64,000 nucleotides of DNA, taken from contig JBDTYT010000001.1 in the NCBI GenBank assembly GCA_040005555.1, forward strand, positions 3,845 through 67,844, given 5' to 3'. Positions 32,778-41,985 of the stretch are shown piece after piece (the stretch's first letter is position 1; each line of letters opens with the position of its first letter). Made by a program: the position numbers and the translations under genes. This DNA comes from JBDTYT01 sp040005555 (GTDB taxonomy: Bacteria; Actinomycetota; UBA4738; HRBIN12). The notes under the pieces were generated by a model. The model made no database searches and was not told where the DNA came from. It worked only from the letters and a program-made list of their open reading frames with translations.

Positions 32778-33557
32778 CTACGTCCCGGTTTCAGAGAAGT
32801 GCATGTAGTCCTTCATCGATGACCAATCCCCGCCCCATTTCCAGCCGATCGCAGCGAAGGCCCGGACCACGATGTCGCCCGCATGGATCATCCCGGGCAG
32901 GTCGAGCGTGCGGTCCCGGTAGATCTTCGCGGCCTTGTCCCTGACCCGCCCGTCGAGCGACACCTCCGGATTCTGGAGCGGGTTCACGTCGACGGCGAGC
33001 CCGTACGAATGCTGGGACAACGTCTGCGTGGGGCCGCTCGTCGTGATGGCCGGCCGGCAGTTGAACGAGGCGGTCACGCTCCGGTGCTGGCTCGGGTCGT
33101 CGTGCTTGGGCTTGTACTCCGTGGCGAGCGCCACCTGTTTCAAGGGGAAGCGGGCTTCGAAGAGCTGATGGAACACCGACAGGACGTCCTGGGCGACCGT
33201 GGCGTTCACCACCATCGGTCCGCGCTTGATCTCGCCGTCGAAACCGACGTAGTTGAAGCGCAACAACCGCAGATCCAAGATCGGGACCGGGCATCCCGGC
33301 TTCCAGGTCGCTCCCCGCATCTCGCCGGCGACCGCCCGAGGGATCGTCGAGATGCGTCCAGCGAAGTGTGTGCGGATCGGCTCGGACGTCGACAGCGGCT
33401 GCGTCGGCGCGACCGCCGATGGTGTGGTGGCACCCGGGAGCGGTGGAGGCATGGACCTCTCGGAGCCTGCCGGAGCGCCGGCACAGGCGGCCGCAACCAG
33501 GACCGAGAGCAACGATGTCGCGACGCTGCGCCTCGAGAGCGCTCCTTGGTCTCTCAC
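32778..33557 (-). CDS. M15-family D-Ala-D-Ala carboxypeptidase-like exported protein
   Basis: A 259-residue VanY/M15 peptidase. The zinc and catalytic motifs are SQHSYGLAVDVNP near residues 174-186 (S-x-H-x-x-G-x-A-x-D) and DYMHFS near the C-terminus (second His). The N-terminus has twin arginines and a hydrophobic run, SRRSVATSLLSVLVAAAC, that could be a Tat or lipoprotein signal; the lipobox is weak. It would trim peptidoglycan stem peptides outside the cell. The GTG at 33557 is the best start after the neighbouring dehydrogenase gene; no clear ribosome site. Confidence 0.85.
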   Translation of the reverse strand: MRDQGALSRRSVATSLLSVLVAAACAGAPAGSERSMPPPLPGATTPSAVAPTQPLSTSEPIRTHFAGRISTIPRAVAGEMRGATWKPGCPVPILDLRLLRFNYVGFDGEIKRGPMVVNATVAQDVLSVFHQLFEARFPLKQVALATEYKPKHDDPSQHRSVTASFNCRPAITTSGPTQTLSQHSYGLAVDVNPLQNPEVSLDGRVRDKAAKIYRDRTLDLPGMIHAGDIVVRAFAAIGWKWGGDWSSMKDYMHFSETGT

Positions 33558-33621
33558 CGTGACCGAACCTCGCTCATGATCTCCGAGTCTGCCACGCGAT
33601 CTCTCGACCGCACGACGGGTC

Positions 33622-34743
33622 TCAGGCCGAAACGGTTCCCGCGTCGAAGACGATGACACGGCGGGCGCCCCGAGCGTCTCGGAGCGCGTCCATCGCTCGA
33701 TTGACGTCGTCCAGGCCGATGCGTTCCTCGATCAGCCGGCCGATGGGGAGCCGTCCGTCCAGGTAGAGCTGGGCGTAGAGCGGGAAGTCGCGAGCGCCGA
33801 CGCTCCACCCGTACAGCGAGCCCACGATCTGCTTGCTGCGGTCGACGAGCCCGAAGATCTCGAACGATGCGCGGTCGCCCGTCGCGGGCAGGCCCACGAG
33901 CACTACCGTGCCTCCAGCACCGACGGACGAGATGGCCAGCTCCGCCGCGGCGGATGCCCCGGCCGTCTCGAACGTGAAGTCCGCTCCGCCGCCGGTCAGC
34001 CGATCGATCTGGCGGAGGGCCCGATCGCGGTCGGCGCCCGAGACCGCGTGCGAGGCGCCGATGTCGAGGGCGAGGTCGAGTTTGCCGGGGTCGAGATCGA
34101 CCGCGACGATCGGGTTCGCCCCTCGCATCGCCGCGCCCATCACGGCTGACAGACCGACGCCCCCCAGGCCGATGACCGCTGCCGACGCCCCCGCGGGCAA
34201 CCTCGCGGTGTTCACGACTGCTCCGATCCCGGTGCTCACGCAACACCCGATGAGCGCGGCGACCTCGGGCGGCGTCCCCTCGGGCAGGGCGACCGCCGCC
34301 TGGGCGGGGACCACCGTCCGCTCACCGAAGGTCCCGATCGACAGGTACGCGCGGACGTCCAAAGACTCGGACGTGTGCATCCTGGTCGTCCCGTCCATCT
34401 GGAGATGCTCGGCCGAGCGGCTACCTGTGCAGAGCCACTCGCGACCCTCGGCGCATCGTCGGCACGCCCGGCACGGGTAGTACCAGTTGAGCGCCACCAG
34501 TTGCCCGAGGCCCAACCCGGTCACGCCTTCCCCCAGGGTCTCGACCACACCGGCGCCCTCGTGGCCGAGCACGATCGGGTAGATCGGCCGCTCGCCCCAA
34601 TCGCCGTCTGCCCGGTGGACGTCCGAGTGGCACACACCGCTCGCCAGCATGCGGACGGCAACCTCACCCGCCTTCGGCGGGTCGAGCTCCAGCTCCTCGA
34701 TCCGCAGCGGTTCCTTGAGCCCGTGGAGGACGGCGGCTCGCAT
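33622..34743 (-). CDS. zinc-dependent alcohol dehydrogenase
   Basis: A 373-residue class III-type medium-chain dehydrogenase. Catalytic zinc ligands are Cys in SGVCHSDVHRADG near residue 38 and His in GHEGAGVVE near 60. The structural zinc Cys cluster is CRACRRCAEGREWLC. The Rossmann motif is GLGGVGLSAVMGA near 194-206. Substrate unknown; the length and CCVSTGIGAVVNTA resemble NAD-dependent alcohol/formaldehyde dehydrogenases. TAGGAT lies 9 nt before the ATG. It diverges from marR. Confidence 0.9.
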   Translation of the reverse strand: MRAAVLHGLKEPLRIEELELDPPKAGEVAVRMLASGVCHSDVHRADGDWGERPIYPIVLGHEGAGVVETLGEGVTGLGLGQLVALNWYYPCRACRRCAEGREWLCTGSRSAEHLQMDGTTRMHTSESLDVRAYLSIGTFGERTVVPAQAAVALPEGTPPEVAALIGCCVSTGIGAVVNTARLPAGASAAVIGLGGVGLSAVMGAAMRGANPIVAVDLDPGKLDLALDIGASHAVSGADRDRALRQIDRLTGGGADFTFETAGASAAAELAISSVGAGGTVVLVGLPATGDRASFEIFGLVDRSKQIVGSLYGWSVGARDFPLYAQLYLDGRLPIGRLIEERIGLDDVNRAMDALRDARGARRVIVFDAGTVSA

Positions 34744-34752
34744 GGGGGAGGA

Positions 34753-34758
34753 ATCCTA
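34753..34758 (-). promoter_or_regulatory. -10 hexamer TAGGAT, leaderless dehydrogenase promoter
   Basis: TAGGAT ends 9 nt before the ATG at 34743. The spacer is pyrimidine-rich (TCCTCCCCC), so no ribosome site exists. Confidence 0.45.
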
Positions 34759-34795
34759 GGCGTTCGAGCAGCTCAGAGACGGTTCGTGACACTAA

Positions 34796-34808
34796 TTAGC
34801 TTTCCTAA
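34796..34808. promoter_or_regulatory. candidate MarR operator, TTAG-N5-CTAA
   Basis: An inverted repeat TTAG CTTTC CTAA in an A/T-rich island that is rare here. It lies 2 bp upstream of the marR -10 hexamer (34810-34815) and about 40 bp upstream of the divergent dehydrogenase promoter. MarR proteins commonly repress their own operon from such sites. Confidence 0.45.
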
Positions 34809-34809
34809 G

Positions 34810-34815
34810 TATCAT
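34810..34815 (+). promoter_or_regulatory. -10 hexamer TATCAT, leaderless marR promoter
   Basis: TATCAT ends 6 nt before the ATG at 34822, next to the candidate operator. Confidence 0.5.
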
Positions 34816-34821
34816 GGAAGC

Positions 34822-35259
34822 ATGACGACCTTCACGATCGACACGACCGAGCTCGCCTCCCGCTTGCGCCTGGGGGTCACCCGCCTGGCCCGCCGGCTCC
34901 GGCGCGAGGCCGAGCCCGGGATCACGCAATCGCAGCTCTCGGCCCTGGCCACGATCGACCGTCATGGCCCGATGACCATCGGCGAGCTCTCGGCGGTCGA
35001 GCAGGTCCAACCGCCCAGCATGACGAAGATCGTCGCCGCGCTCGTGGACGCCGATCTCATCGACCGTGAGATCGACCCCGATGACCGGCGGATATCGTGG
35101 CTGCGTGCCAAGCCGGACGGCGTGAAGCTCCTGCAGCGCAGTCGAAAGCGGAAGGAAGCGTTCCTCGCGAAGCGGATGCGCTCGCTCGAGCCTCGTCAAT
35201 TGGCCGTGCTCGAGGAAGCCACCGAGATCCTCGAGCAGATCGTGGAGGGCGACCGGTGA
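34822..35259 (+). CDS. MarR-family transcriptional regulator
   Basis: A 145-residue winged-helix regulator. The recognition region is PMTIGELSAVEQVQPPSMTKIVAALVDADLI near residues 50-80, followed by the wing DPDDRRISWLRAKPDG. It probably represses itself and the MFS exporter downstream, whose GTG overlaps its stop (GTGA). The ligand is unknown. The ATG is fixed by the leaderless hexamer. Confidence 0.9.
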   Translation: MTTFTIDTTELASRLRLGVTRLARRLRREAEPGITQSQLSALATIDRHGPMTIGELSAVEQVQPPSMTKIVAALVDADLIDREIDPDDRRISWLRAKPDGVKLLQRSRKRKEAFLAKRMRSLEPRQLAVLEEATEILEQIVEGDR

Positions 35260-36566
35260 CCAAGGTCGGGCTCGCGGTCCATCGCACGTTCCACTCCTTG
35301 CACACCAGGAACTTCCGCCTGTTCTTCCTCGGCCAGGCGGTATCGGTCACGGGGACGTGGATGCAAGCCGTGGCGGCGGCGTGGCTGGTGCTGCAGCTCA
35401 CGGGCAGCGGGGTGGCGCTCGGGATCGAGACGGCGCTGACGTTCGCGCCGATCCTGTTCATCGGCGGCTGGGCCGGCGGGATGGCCGACCGGCACGACAA
35501 GCGCAGGATCTTGATCGCGACGCAGATCGCATTCGCCGTGCTCGCGCTCGCGCTCTGGGGAACGGTCGCGACCGGCGTGGTCGAGCTGTGGATGGTGTAC
35601 GCGTTGTCGTTCCTCCAGGGCGTCGTGACCGCCGTGGACACCCCGACCCGCCAGAGCTTCTACGTCGAGATGGTCGGTCCGAAGGACCTGACGAACGCCG
35701 TGAGCCTGAACAGCGCCGTGATGACCGGGACGCGGATCATCGGCCCGGCGCTCGCGGGGGTGCTCATCGCTGGGGTGGGCCTCGCGTGGTGCTTCTTCCT
35801 GAACGGCGTCTCGTACATCGCGGTGATCGGCGGGCTGTACGCGATGCGCGTGCGCGACCTGCACCGGCGCGAGGCGCCGAGCGACGGTGGCCGGTTCCGC
35901 GAGGGACTGCGGTACGTGTGGTCCACTCCCGAGCTGCGCTCGCCGCTTCTGCTCATGGCAGTGTTGTTCACGTTCTCGTTCAACTTCTCAGTCCTGCTGC
36001 CGCTCCTCGCGGAGGGGACGTTCCACGGCGACGCCGGCACGTATGGCTTGCTGCTCTCGCTGATGGGCGCCGGTTCGCTCGTCGGGGCGCTCGCGATGGC
36101 ACGGCGCAACACCCCCAGCCCGAAGCGCTTGGCCCTGTGGGCGATCGGCTTCGGTCTCGTGTCGGCGCTCAGCGCCATGGCGCCCACCCTGGACGCGGAG
36201 ATGGTGGTACTCGTACCGCTCGGCCTGGTCGCGATCGCCTTCATGATCACGGCGAACTCGACGTTGCAGCTCACCTCCCGTCCTGAGATGCGCGGCCGCG
36301 TGATGGCGTTGTACTCGGTGGTGTTCCTGGGTGGAACGCCGATCGGGGCGCCCATCGCGGGATTCATCGGGGAGCACCTTGGACCGAGGGTGGGGATCGC
36401 GCTCGGCGCGCTGACGGCGGTCGCCGCGGGCTCGATCGGGCTCCGGGCGCTCGGCCGGCTCGGGACACCGAGCGCGCTCGGTGCCGGTCCGGACGTGGTC
36501 GAGAGCCCGAAGGTCAACGCAGTGATCGAGCCCGACCTGGCGGTCGACGAAGCGCTCACCGCCTAG
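35256..36566 (+). CDS. MFS exporter, enterobactin-exporter-like family
   Basis: A 436-residue permease with 12 predicted helices. It begins LHTRNFRLFFLGQAVSVTGTWMQAVAAAWLVLQLTGSG, typical of the MFS_3/EntS-type exporters, and has the loop GGMADRHDKRRILI near residues 71-84. Translational overlap with marR suggests an inducible efflux pump. Substrate unknown. Confidence 0.88.
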   Translation: MTKVGLAVHRTFHSLHTRNFRLFFLGQAVSVTGTWMQAVAAAWLVLQLTGSGVALGIETALTFAPILFIGGWAGGMADRHDKRRILIATQIAFAVLALALWGTVATGVVELWMVYALSFLQGVVTAVDTPTRQSFYVEMVGPKDLTNAVSLNSAVMTGTRIIGPALAGVLIAGVGLAWCFFLNGVSYIAVIGGLYAMRVRDLHRREAPSDGGRFREGLRYVWSTPELRSPLLLMAVLFTFSFNFSVLLPLLAEGTFHGDAGTYGLLLSLMGAGSLVGALAMARRNTPSPKRLALWAIGFGLVSALSAMAPTLDAEMVVLVPLGLVAIAFMITANSTLQLTSRPEMRGRVMALYSVVFLGGTPIGAPIAGFIGEHLGPRVGIALGALTAVAAGSIGLRALGRLGTPSALGAGPDVVESPKVNAVIEPDLAVDEALTA

Positions 36567-36661
36567 GGTGTATCTCCCCCGCGGGGATGTCGAGAACGGC
36601 GTGGCCGCTCCGACATGTCGGTGAGAGCAGCCCACCCGGGATGCCGGAGGGAGGGAGCAAG

Positions 36662-36767
36662 ATGAGCCACCGAGGACCGTGTGCTCGACATCGCGTCCCA
36701 GATCGTCGCGTTCATCGAAGGGCCGGTCGAGGTGCGCCAGATCATGGACGCTCCGCCCGAGTACTGA
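36662..36767 (+). pseudogene. small gene with apparent frameshift
   Basis: GGAGGGAG precedes an ATG (MSH) but the frame soon changes: from about 36675 the next frame reads DRVLDIASQIVAFIEGPVEV and on to DAPPEY then TGA at 36765-36767, with coding-like codon use. One extra base near 36672 would join the two parts into a protein of about 34 residues. It could be a real frameshift, an assembly error, or a 28-residue ORF from GTG 36681. Family not recognised. Confidence 0.35.
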
Positions 36768-36810
36768 TTCCTAGGCCGGGTTCGCAACACCCGAGATGAG
36801 GAGGACCGTC

Positions 36811-37314
36811 ATGCAGAGGATCACCCCATTCCTGTGGTTCGACGACCAGGCCGAAGAGGCCGCGGAGTTGTACGTCTCCGTGTTCACCGCGCGACGCACA
36901 TCGGGGCCAAGCGCGGGCGAGTCGAAGATCTTGGACGTCTCCCGCTACGGCGAGGCGGGGCCGGGCACCCCGGGAACCGCGATGACCGTGGCGTTCGTGC
37001 TCGAGGGGTTGGAGTTCACGGCGCTGAACGGTGGTCCGAGCCACGAGTTCACGGAGGCCATCTCGTTCGTCGTGAACTGTGAGGGGCAGGAAGAGGTCGA
37101 CGACCTATGGGCAGCGCTGTCGGAGGGCGGCGAGGAGGGGCCGTGCGGTTGGCTCAAGGACCGCTACGGGCTGTCCTGGCAGATCGTCCCGACGGTCCTG
37201 CCGAAACTGCTGACCGACCCCGATCCCCAGAAAGCCGGCCGGGTCATGAAGGCGATGCTCGAGATGAAGAAGATCGATATCGCCGAGCTGCAGCGGGCCG
37301 CGGACGCCGCGTAG
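36811..37314 (+). CDS. VOC/PhnB-like (3-demethylubiquinone methyltransferase-like) protein
   Basis: A 167-residue glyoxalase-fold protein. Motifs: ITPFLWFDDQAEEAAELYVSVF near residues 4-25, then VAFVLEGLEFTALNGGP near 61-77, and the C-terminal WLKDRYGLSWQIVPTVLP. These mark the PhnB/DUF899-related VOC family, often misnamed as ubiquinone methyltransferase. AGGAGG at 36799-36804 is 6 nt before the ATG. Such genes often neighbour ECF sigma factor genes, and a sigma remnant follows here. Confidence 0.87.
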   Translation: MQRITPFLWFDDQAEEAAELYVSVFTARRTSGPSAGESKILDVSRYGEAGPGTPGTAMTVAFVLEGLEFTALNGGPSHEFTEAISFVVNCEGQEEVDDLWAALSEGGEEGPCGWLKDRYGLSWQIVPTVLPKLLTDPDPQKAGRVMKAMLEMKKIDIAELQRAADAA

Positions 37315-37328
37315 GCGGGTCACACGCG

Positions 37329-37448
37329 GTGTCGTCGGTCGCGGGGGACGAGGTCGCCGCGCGCGAGTCGTATCGGCGTGCGGCGAAGATGACCGCGAGC
37401 CTTCCTGAGCAGCGGTACCTGTCGCTCCGCGCGGCCCGGCTGCGTTAG
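37329..37448 (+). pseudogene. remnant matching the C-terminal end of an ECF sigma factor
   Basis: Forty codons reading VAGDEVAARESYRRAAKMT and ending EQRYLSLRAARLR then TAG. The pattern (DEAxxxYxxAxxLxxxxxERxxLxxRxxxL) is that of the last helical repeat in ECF sigma factors with a DUF6596-type tail. The rest of such a gene is absent. The GTG at 37329 has no ribosome site. It may be a degraded copy or a chance match. Its stop overlaps the neighbouring MFS stop as TTAG. Confidence 0.35.
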
Positions 37449-38908
37449 GGCTCGGTCGATCCTTCCCGCTCCAACCGCCACGTGGTCCCGTCGACGGGCT
37501 TCGAGACATCGATGACGGTGCCGTCTCGAAGCACCAGCCGGAAGCACGTGAGCCGAACGCCGTCGCGTTCCTCCAGCCAGGATCGTTCGACATCCACGGT
37601 CTCCTCCACGCCCCCCCACTCGACCGATCGCGGCCACTCCTCGGCCTTCGCGCCTTCGGAGAAGCGGATGACGATCTCAGGGGTACGCCCGATCCACCGG
37701 GGAAGGACCGGGCTCCACAGCAGGAACGCGATGCCGATGACTGCCACCGACCACCCCTCGCCGAAGGCCGGGAGCATGGGGATGGCGATGAGGGCGGCGA
37801 CCACACGGGACAGGTTGTACGCGACGTCGTAGACGGCGAAGACCCGTCCGCGGTACCCGTCCGGGACGGCCTCCTGCACCAGCGTGTCGACGGGGATCTT
37901 CTTCCACGCGAAGGTGAGCCCGATCGCGAAGCTCGCGACGAGTACCGACACCCCCGTGATGTACAGCGACACCGCGATCAGGACGAGACCACCCGCGAAG
38001 AAGGCGCCTGCGACGATCTGCTCCTTGGAGAACCGCTCCTCGAGCGTGCCGACGGTGAGGATGCCGAGCAGGACCCCGAGACCGCCCGCGCCGATCAGGT
38101 TCGAGAACGAGCCGACGCCCTGCTGGAAGCGCTCTCGGAACACCACGAGCGAGAGCACGAGGACGATGCCCTGCCCCATCTGGTCGAGGGTGATCGAGAC
38201 GATGGGCCCGATGGCCCTCGGCGTGTGGATCAGGTGCCCGATCCCGTCGGAGAACTCGCGCAGTACCCTGCGCGCCTCGTCGCGTACCGGCACTTCCGGA
38301 AGCTGGTGCGGTACGAGGGGAGATGTGATCCTGGTTGCGACGACGGACGCGAGCGTCCACATGACGCCGGCGGCGACGATCACCGGAACCGAGCCGGCCG
38401 CGTCCACCACTTTCCCCCCGACGAACACGCCCGCAAGCAAGGCCACCGTGCCCCCGACGGTCGCCATCGAATTCGCCATGAGCAGGTCCTCGGTCGGGAC
38501 GAGACGCGGCACCACCGCGACGGCGGTGGCGAGGTAGAAGCGGTTCACCGAGAGCACTAGCAACGCTCCCGCGTAGAAGGCGACCGGCGCCCCGTGGGGG
38601 TCGAAGAGCACCAGCCACACGAGGCCCGCGCGGAGCCACGGCGCGATGACGAGGATCTTCCTGCGCGACCACCGGTCGATGAACACGCCCGTGAACGGCC
38701 CGATGATCGAGAACGGCAACGAGATCACCAGCGTCGCGACGGCGAAACCGACGGTGGTGCTTTGCCGGTCCGGCGAGAACACCACCGATGCCACGAGCGA
38801 GGCCTGGAACAACCCGTCGGCCGATTGGCTCACCAGCCTGATGGCGAAGAGCCGTCGGAAATCGCTGCTTCGAAGTGCATCTCGGGCGCGCCGACTGGCC
38901 GGTCTCAC
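37445..38908 (-). CDS. MFS transporter with C-terminal soluble extension
   Basis: A 487-residue permease with about 12 helices in the first 400 residues (SSDFRRLFAIRLVSQSADGLFQASL start; VFIDRWSRRKILV loop near 76-88). A non-membrane tail of about 80 residues follows, with WPRSVEWGGVEETVDVERSW and LVLRDGTVIDVSKPVDG, unusual for MFS proteins. Substrate unknown. The GTG start has TAACGT 6 nt upstream. Confidence 0.87.
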   Translation of the reverse strand: MRPASRRARDALRSSDFRRLFAIRLVSQSADGLFQASLVASVVFSPDRQSTTVGFAVATLVISLPFSIIGPFTGVFIDRWSRRKILVIAPWLRAGLVWLVLFDPHGAPVAFYAGALLVLSVNRFYLATAVAVVPRLVPTEDLLMANSMATVGGTVALLAGVFVGGKVVDAAGSVPVIVAAGVMWTLASVVATRITSPLVPHQLPEVPVRDEARRVLREFSDGIGHLIHTPRAIGPIVSITLDQMGQGIVLVLSLVVFRERFQQGVGSFSNLIGAGGLGVLLGILTVGTLEERFSKEQIVAGAFFAGGLVLIAVSLYITGVSVLVASFAIGLTFAWKKIPVDTLVQEAVPDGYRGRVFAVYDVAYNLSRVVAALIAIPMLPAFGEGWSVAVIGIAFLLWSPVLPRWIGRTPEIVIRFSEGAKAEEWPRSVEWGGVEETVDVERSWLEERDGVRLTCFRLVLRDGTVIDVSKPVDGTTWRLEREGSTEP

Positions 38909-38914
38909 GCGAGA

Positions 38915-38920
38915 ACGTTA
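38915..38920 (-). promoter_or_regulatory. -10 hexamer TAACGT, leaderless MFS promoter
   Basis: TAACGT ends 6 nt before the GTG at 38908; TATAAC overlaps it 2 bp further upstream. Confidence 0.45.
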
Positions 38921-38973
38921 TAGCGGGCGATGAAGGGCTGCGGTTGCGCGGCCCCTATCCGACCGGCTTCTCG

Positions 38974-40101
38974 TTAAGCATCTGCGGGTTGAGCATCGAA
39001 GAACGCGGTCCAGTCGGCCGCCTTGCTCGCGCCGTTGCCGAGGATGAACTCCTCGACCATCTCTCGGGCGGCCTCGTCACTGAACTGCACCGGCGGGGAC
39101 TTCATGAAGTACGCGCTCGGGCCGATGAGCGGTCCGGCCACGCCGCGGTCTTTCGCGAGCTTCGCGGCGCGGAGCGCGTCGATCACGATCCCGGCCGAGT
39201 TCGGCGAGTCCCACACCTCGAGCTTGAGCTCGACCGTCAGCGGCACGTCGCCGAAGGCCTGGCCCTCGAGCCGGATCTGCGCCCACTTGCGGTCCTCGAG
39301 CCACGGCACGTAGTCCGACGGCCCGATGTGGATGTCCTTGTTGTTGAGCGACTTCCGCAGCTGCGATTGCACGGACTGTGTCTTGGACTGCTTCTTCGAG
39401 ACGAGACGCTCACGCTCAAGCATGTTCATGAAGTCCATGTTGCCGCCGAAGTTCAGCTGGTACGTGCGGTTGAGCTTCACGCCACGATCCTCGAACAGCT
39501 TCGCGAGCACCCTGTGAACGATGGTGGCTCCGACCTGGCTCTTGACGTCGTCGCCCACGATCGGCACGCCCGCCTCGACGAAGCGACGCGCCCACGCCGG
39601 GTCGGATGCGATGAAGACCGGCAAGCAGTTCACGAATGCAACGTCGGCGTCGATCGCGCACTGCGCGTAGAACTTCGCCGCCTGCTCGGAGCCGACGGGT
39701 AGATAGCACACGAGCACGTCGGCCTCGGAGTCGCGGAGCACCTGGGTCACGTCGACCTCCGGCTGATCGGACTCCTCGACGGTCTCGCGGTAGTACTTGC
39801 CGAGCCCGTCGAGCGTGCGGCCGCGCTGCACGGTGATACCGGTCGGGGCAACATCCGCGAACCGGATCGTGTTGTTCGGCTCCGACAAGATGGCCTCGGC
39901 CACGTCGGTGCCCACCTTCTTCGCGTCCACGTCCAGCGCCGCGACGAGCTCGATATCGCGGATGTGGTAGCCGCCGAACTCCACGTGCATCAGGCCCGGG
40001 ACGGTGTCCTCGGGGGCGGCGTCCTTGTAGTACTCGAGCCCTTGGATGAGCGACGAGGCGCAGTTGCCCACGCCGACGATCGCGAGACGGACCTTACTCA
40101 T
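38974..40101 (-). CDS. ino1: myo-inositol-1-phosphate synthase
   Basis: Converts glucose 6-phosphate to inositol 1-phosphate for phosphatidylinositol and inositol-based thiols. The 375-residue actinobacterial form has the NAD motif [13 protein letters not shown] near residues 9-21, [16 protein letters not shown], the catalytic-loop [15 protein letters not shown] near 193-207, and [12 protein letters not shown]. Its ATG overlaps the padR stop (ATGA). Mycobacterium has the same ino1-PadR pair (Rv0046c-Rv0047c), so PadR control of inositol synthesis is plausible. Confidence 0.95.
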   Translation of the reverse strand: MSKVRLAIVGVGNCASSLIQGLEYYKDAAPEDTVPGLMHVEFGGYHIRDIELVAALDVDAKKVGTDVAEAILSEPNNTIRFADVAPTGITVQRGRTLDGLGKYYRETVEESDQPEVDVTQVLRDSEADVLVCYLPVGSEQAAKFYAQCAIDADVAFVNCLPVFIASDPAWARRFVEAGVPIVGDDVKSQVGATIVHRVLAKLFEDRGVKLNRTYQLNFGGNMDFMNMLERERLVSKKQSKTQSVQSQLRKSLNNKDIHIGPSDYVPWLEDRKWAQIRLEGQAFGDVPLTVELKLEVWDSPNSAGIVIDALRAAKLAKDRGVAGPLIGPSAYFMKSPPVQFSDEAAREMVEEFILGNGASKAADWTAFFDAQPADA

Positions 40102-40685
40102 GAGGCGCGCTCCTTTCTGCGAAGCGCACGTGTCTCCCGGCGCTTCGTTCCCCCTCTGGTCGGTGCGGGCTGGCGACGCTCCGCCGCGATGAGGCCGTTC
40201 AGCCAGTCGATGTCCTGCTCGGTCGTGTCGCGGCCGTGCTGCATGAGAGAAAGCGTGTACGTGTCGAAGCCGCCGCCGGTCGCGGCGAGGGAGGTCTGGA
40301 TCGTGGACAGGCGCTCTTCCAGGAACGCCCTGCGGCGCTCGAGCAAGCGGATCCGCGTGTCGGGGGCGAGGTACTTGAAGAAGGCGAGTCGCACGCGGAA
40401 GCGGTTGTCCTCGGTGGAGGTGTCGTGGCCGGCGTCCTCGAGGAGCTGCAGGAACACCTGCTCGCCCTTCTCGGTGATGCGGTACACGTTCTTGCGGCGG
40501 CCGACCTCTTGCTCGTCGAAGACCTGCTCGACGGCGCCGTCCTTCTCGAGGCGTCGAAGCGACGGGTAGAGCGAGCCGTAGGAGACGCGCCAGAACCCGC
40601 CCAGCGTGTCGGTGAGCCGTTTCGAGAGCTGATATCCGTGCATCGACCGCTCTTTCAGCAGGCCGAGGATCGCGAGCTCGAGCAT
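40098..40685 (-). CDS. PadR-family transcriptional regulator
   Basis: A 195-residue PadR regulator. The winged helix is [23 protein letters not shown] near residues 2-24, [21 protein letters not shown], and [10 protein letters not shown]; a C-terminal dimerisation helix bundle follows. It leads the padR-ino1 operon and probably regulates it from the inverted repeat at 40712-40745. AAAGG about 9 nt before the ATG is a weak ribosome site. Confidence 0.92.
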   Translation of the reverse strand: MLELAILGLLKERSMHGYQLSKRLTDTLGGFWRVSYGSLYPSLRRLEKDGAVEQVFDEQEVGRRKNVYRITEKGEQVFLQLLEDAGHDTSTEDNRFRVRLAFFKYLAPDTRIRLLERRRAFLEERLSTIQTSLAATGGGFDTYTLSLMQHGRDTTEQDIDWLNGLIAAERRQPAPTRGGTKRRETRALRRKERAS

Positions 40686-40711
40686 CCGATGGTGCCTTTC
40701 TATAGCGTTCC

Positions 40712-40745
40712 GATATAGCGGTCGTATGTATCGACCCGATATATC
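40712..40745. promoter_or_regulatory. candidate PadR operator
   Basis: An imperfect inverted repeat in an A/T-rich island: GATATAGCGGTCG, a 7-nt centre TATGTAT, then CGACCCGATATATC. The inner GGTCG/CGACC arms are perfect. A second TATAGCG copy lies 13 bp away at 40701-40707. It sits just upstream of padR and beside the end of the MFS gene. Confidence 0.5.
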
Positions 40746-40751
40746 TAACCG

Positions 40752-41975
40752 CTACCTGGTGGCGGCGTCAACCCGGGCTCGAGCCACCGGCGCGGGCACG
40801 GGATGGCGTCCGGACGCCAGCGCCAGGCACGCGGCGGCCGCTCCGAGCACCCCGCATCCTACCCATAGCACGTCCGGGTTTCTCGCGTACACGCTGGTGC
40901 CGAGCACCGGTCCCACCATCCAGGCGATCCCGTACATCGACCCGAAAGCAGACTGGTAGCGGCCGCGAGCGTGCTCCGGGGCCCGGTCCGCGGCGATGGC
41001 CGAGGTCATCGGGGACTCGATCATCTCGCCCGCGGTCCAGATGAGGATCATCGCCACGAGCCCGGGGAGCGCGTGCGCGAACAGCAGTGAGAAGAACCCG
41101 AGTCCGATGAGCAGCTCGCCGAGGGCGACCATCGTCGTGCGCGTGTGCCGCTGCGTCCAGGCGATGACCGGCAGCTCGATGAGCACCACGATCATGCCGT
41201 TGAGCGCCTGGAGGAATCCGTAGGTCGACGGCCCGAATCCCACGTCGCGCACATGGAGCGGGAGCGTCGACACGTTCTGCGAGTAGACGATGCCCGAGAC
41301 GAGCACGGCGCCGAGGAACAGCAGAAACCCCCTGTCCTCGAGGATCGCGTGCCGGGCCTTCTGGAGGTGCTGCTCCTCGCGAGCCTTCGTGCGGACGCCG
41401 TGGGGCAACGCGACGAGCGAGATCACGCCGAACGTGGCCGACGTCGCTGCGTCGCCCCAGAAGAGCCAGCTGAAGTTGTGCTCCGCGAGCAGACCGCCGA
41501 GGGCCAGCCCGCACGCCCAGCCGATGTTCACCGCCAGTCGGTAGAGGGTGAACGCGGTCACGCGCTGTTCGCTCGGCAGCAGGTCCGCGATGAGCGCGCC
41601 GGAGGCCGGCCGGTAGAGCTCACCGAACAGCGCGATGGCGAACATCAGCGGATAGATGGCGGCGAGGCTCGAGGCGCGCCAGAGCGTGAGCGTGAAGGCC
41701 GCCCCGGCGAGCATCGAGAGCGCGATGGTGTTCCGGCGTCCCAGGCGGTCCGCGAGGAGTCCTCCCGCGCCCTGCGCGATGAGGCCGCCCAGCCCGTAAC
41801 AGGCGATCGCGAGGCCCGCCTGCGGCGGTGAGTATCCGCGTCGCGTCAGGTACAGCGTGATGAAGGGCAACACGAAGGTACCGAGTCGGTTCACGAACGA
41901 GCCGACGAACAAGATCCACGCTTCGCGCGGCATCGCGCGGAGGTTCTGGCGCAGGCTGGTGCGGGGCTCGCTCAC
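40752..41975 (-). CDS. MFS transporter
   Basis: A 407-residue, 12-helix permease beginning [33 protein letters not shown]. The loop [18 protein letters not shown] near residues 71-88 is the MFS signature. It resembles the MdtH/YdeE-type drug exporters. The GTG start has TAAGCT 10 nt upstream, slightly too far for a typical leaderless start. Its promoter overlaps the stop of the lipoprotein gene upstream. Substrate unknown. Confidence 0.87.
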   Translation of the reverse strand: MSEPRTSLRQNLRAMPREAWILFVGSFVNRLGTFVLPFITLYLTRRGYSPPQAGLAIACYGLGGLIAQGAGGLLADRLGRRNTIALSMLAGAAFTLTLWRASSLAAIYPLMFAIALFGELYRPASGALIADLLPSEQRVTAFTLYRLAVNIGWACGLALGGLLAEHNFSWLFWGDAATSATFGVISLVALPHGVRTKAREEQHLQKARHAILEDRGFLLFLGAVLVSGIVYSQNVSTLPLHVRDVGFGPSTYGFLQALNGMIVVLIELPVIAWTQRHTRTTMVALGELLIGLGFFSLLFAHALPGLVAMILIWTAGEMIESPMTSAIAADRAPEHARGRYQSAFGSMYGIAWMVGPVLGTSVYARNPDVLWVGCGVLGAAAACLALASGRHPVPAPVARARVDAATR

Positions 41976-41985
41976 GGGAGCGGCC

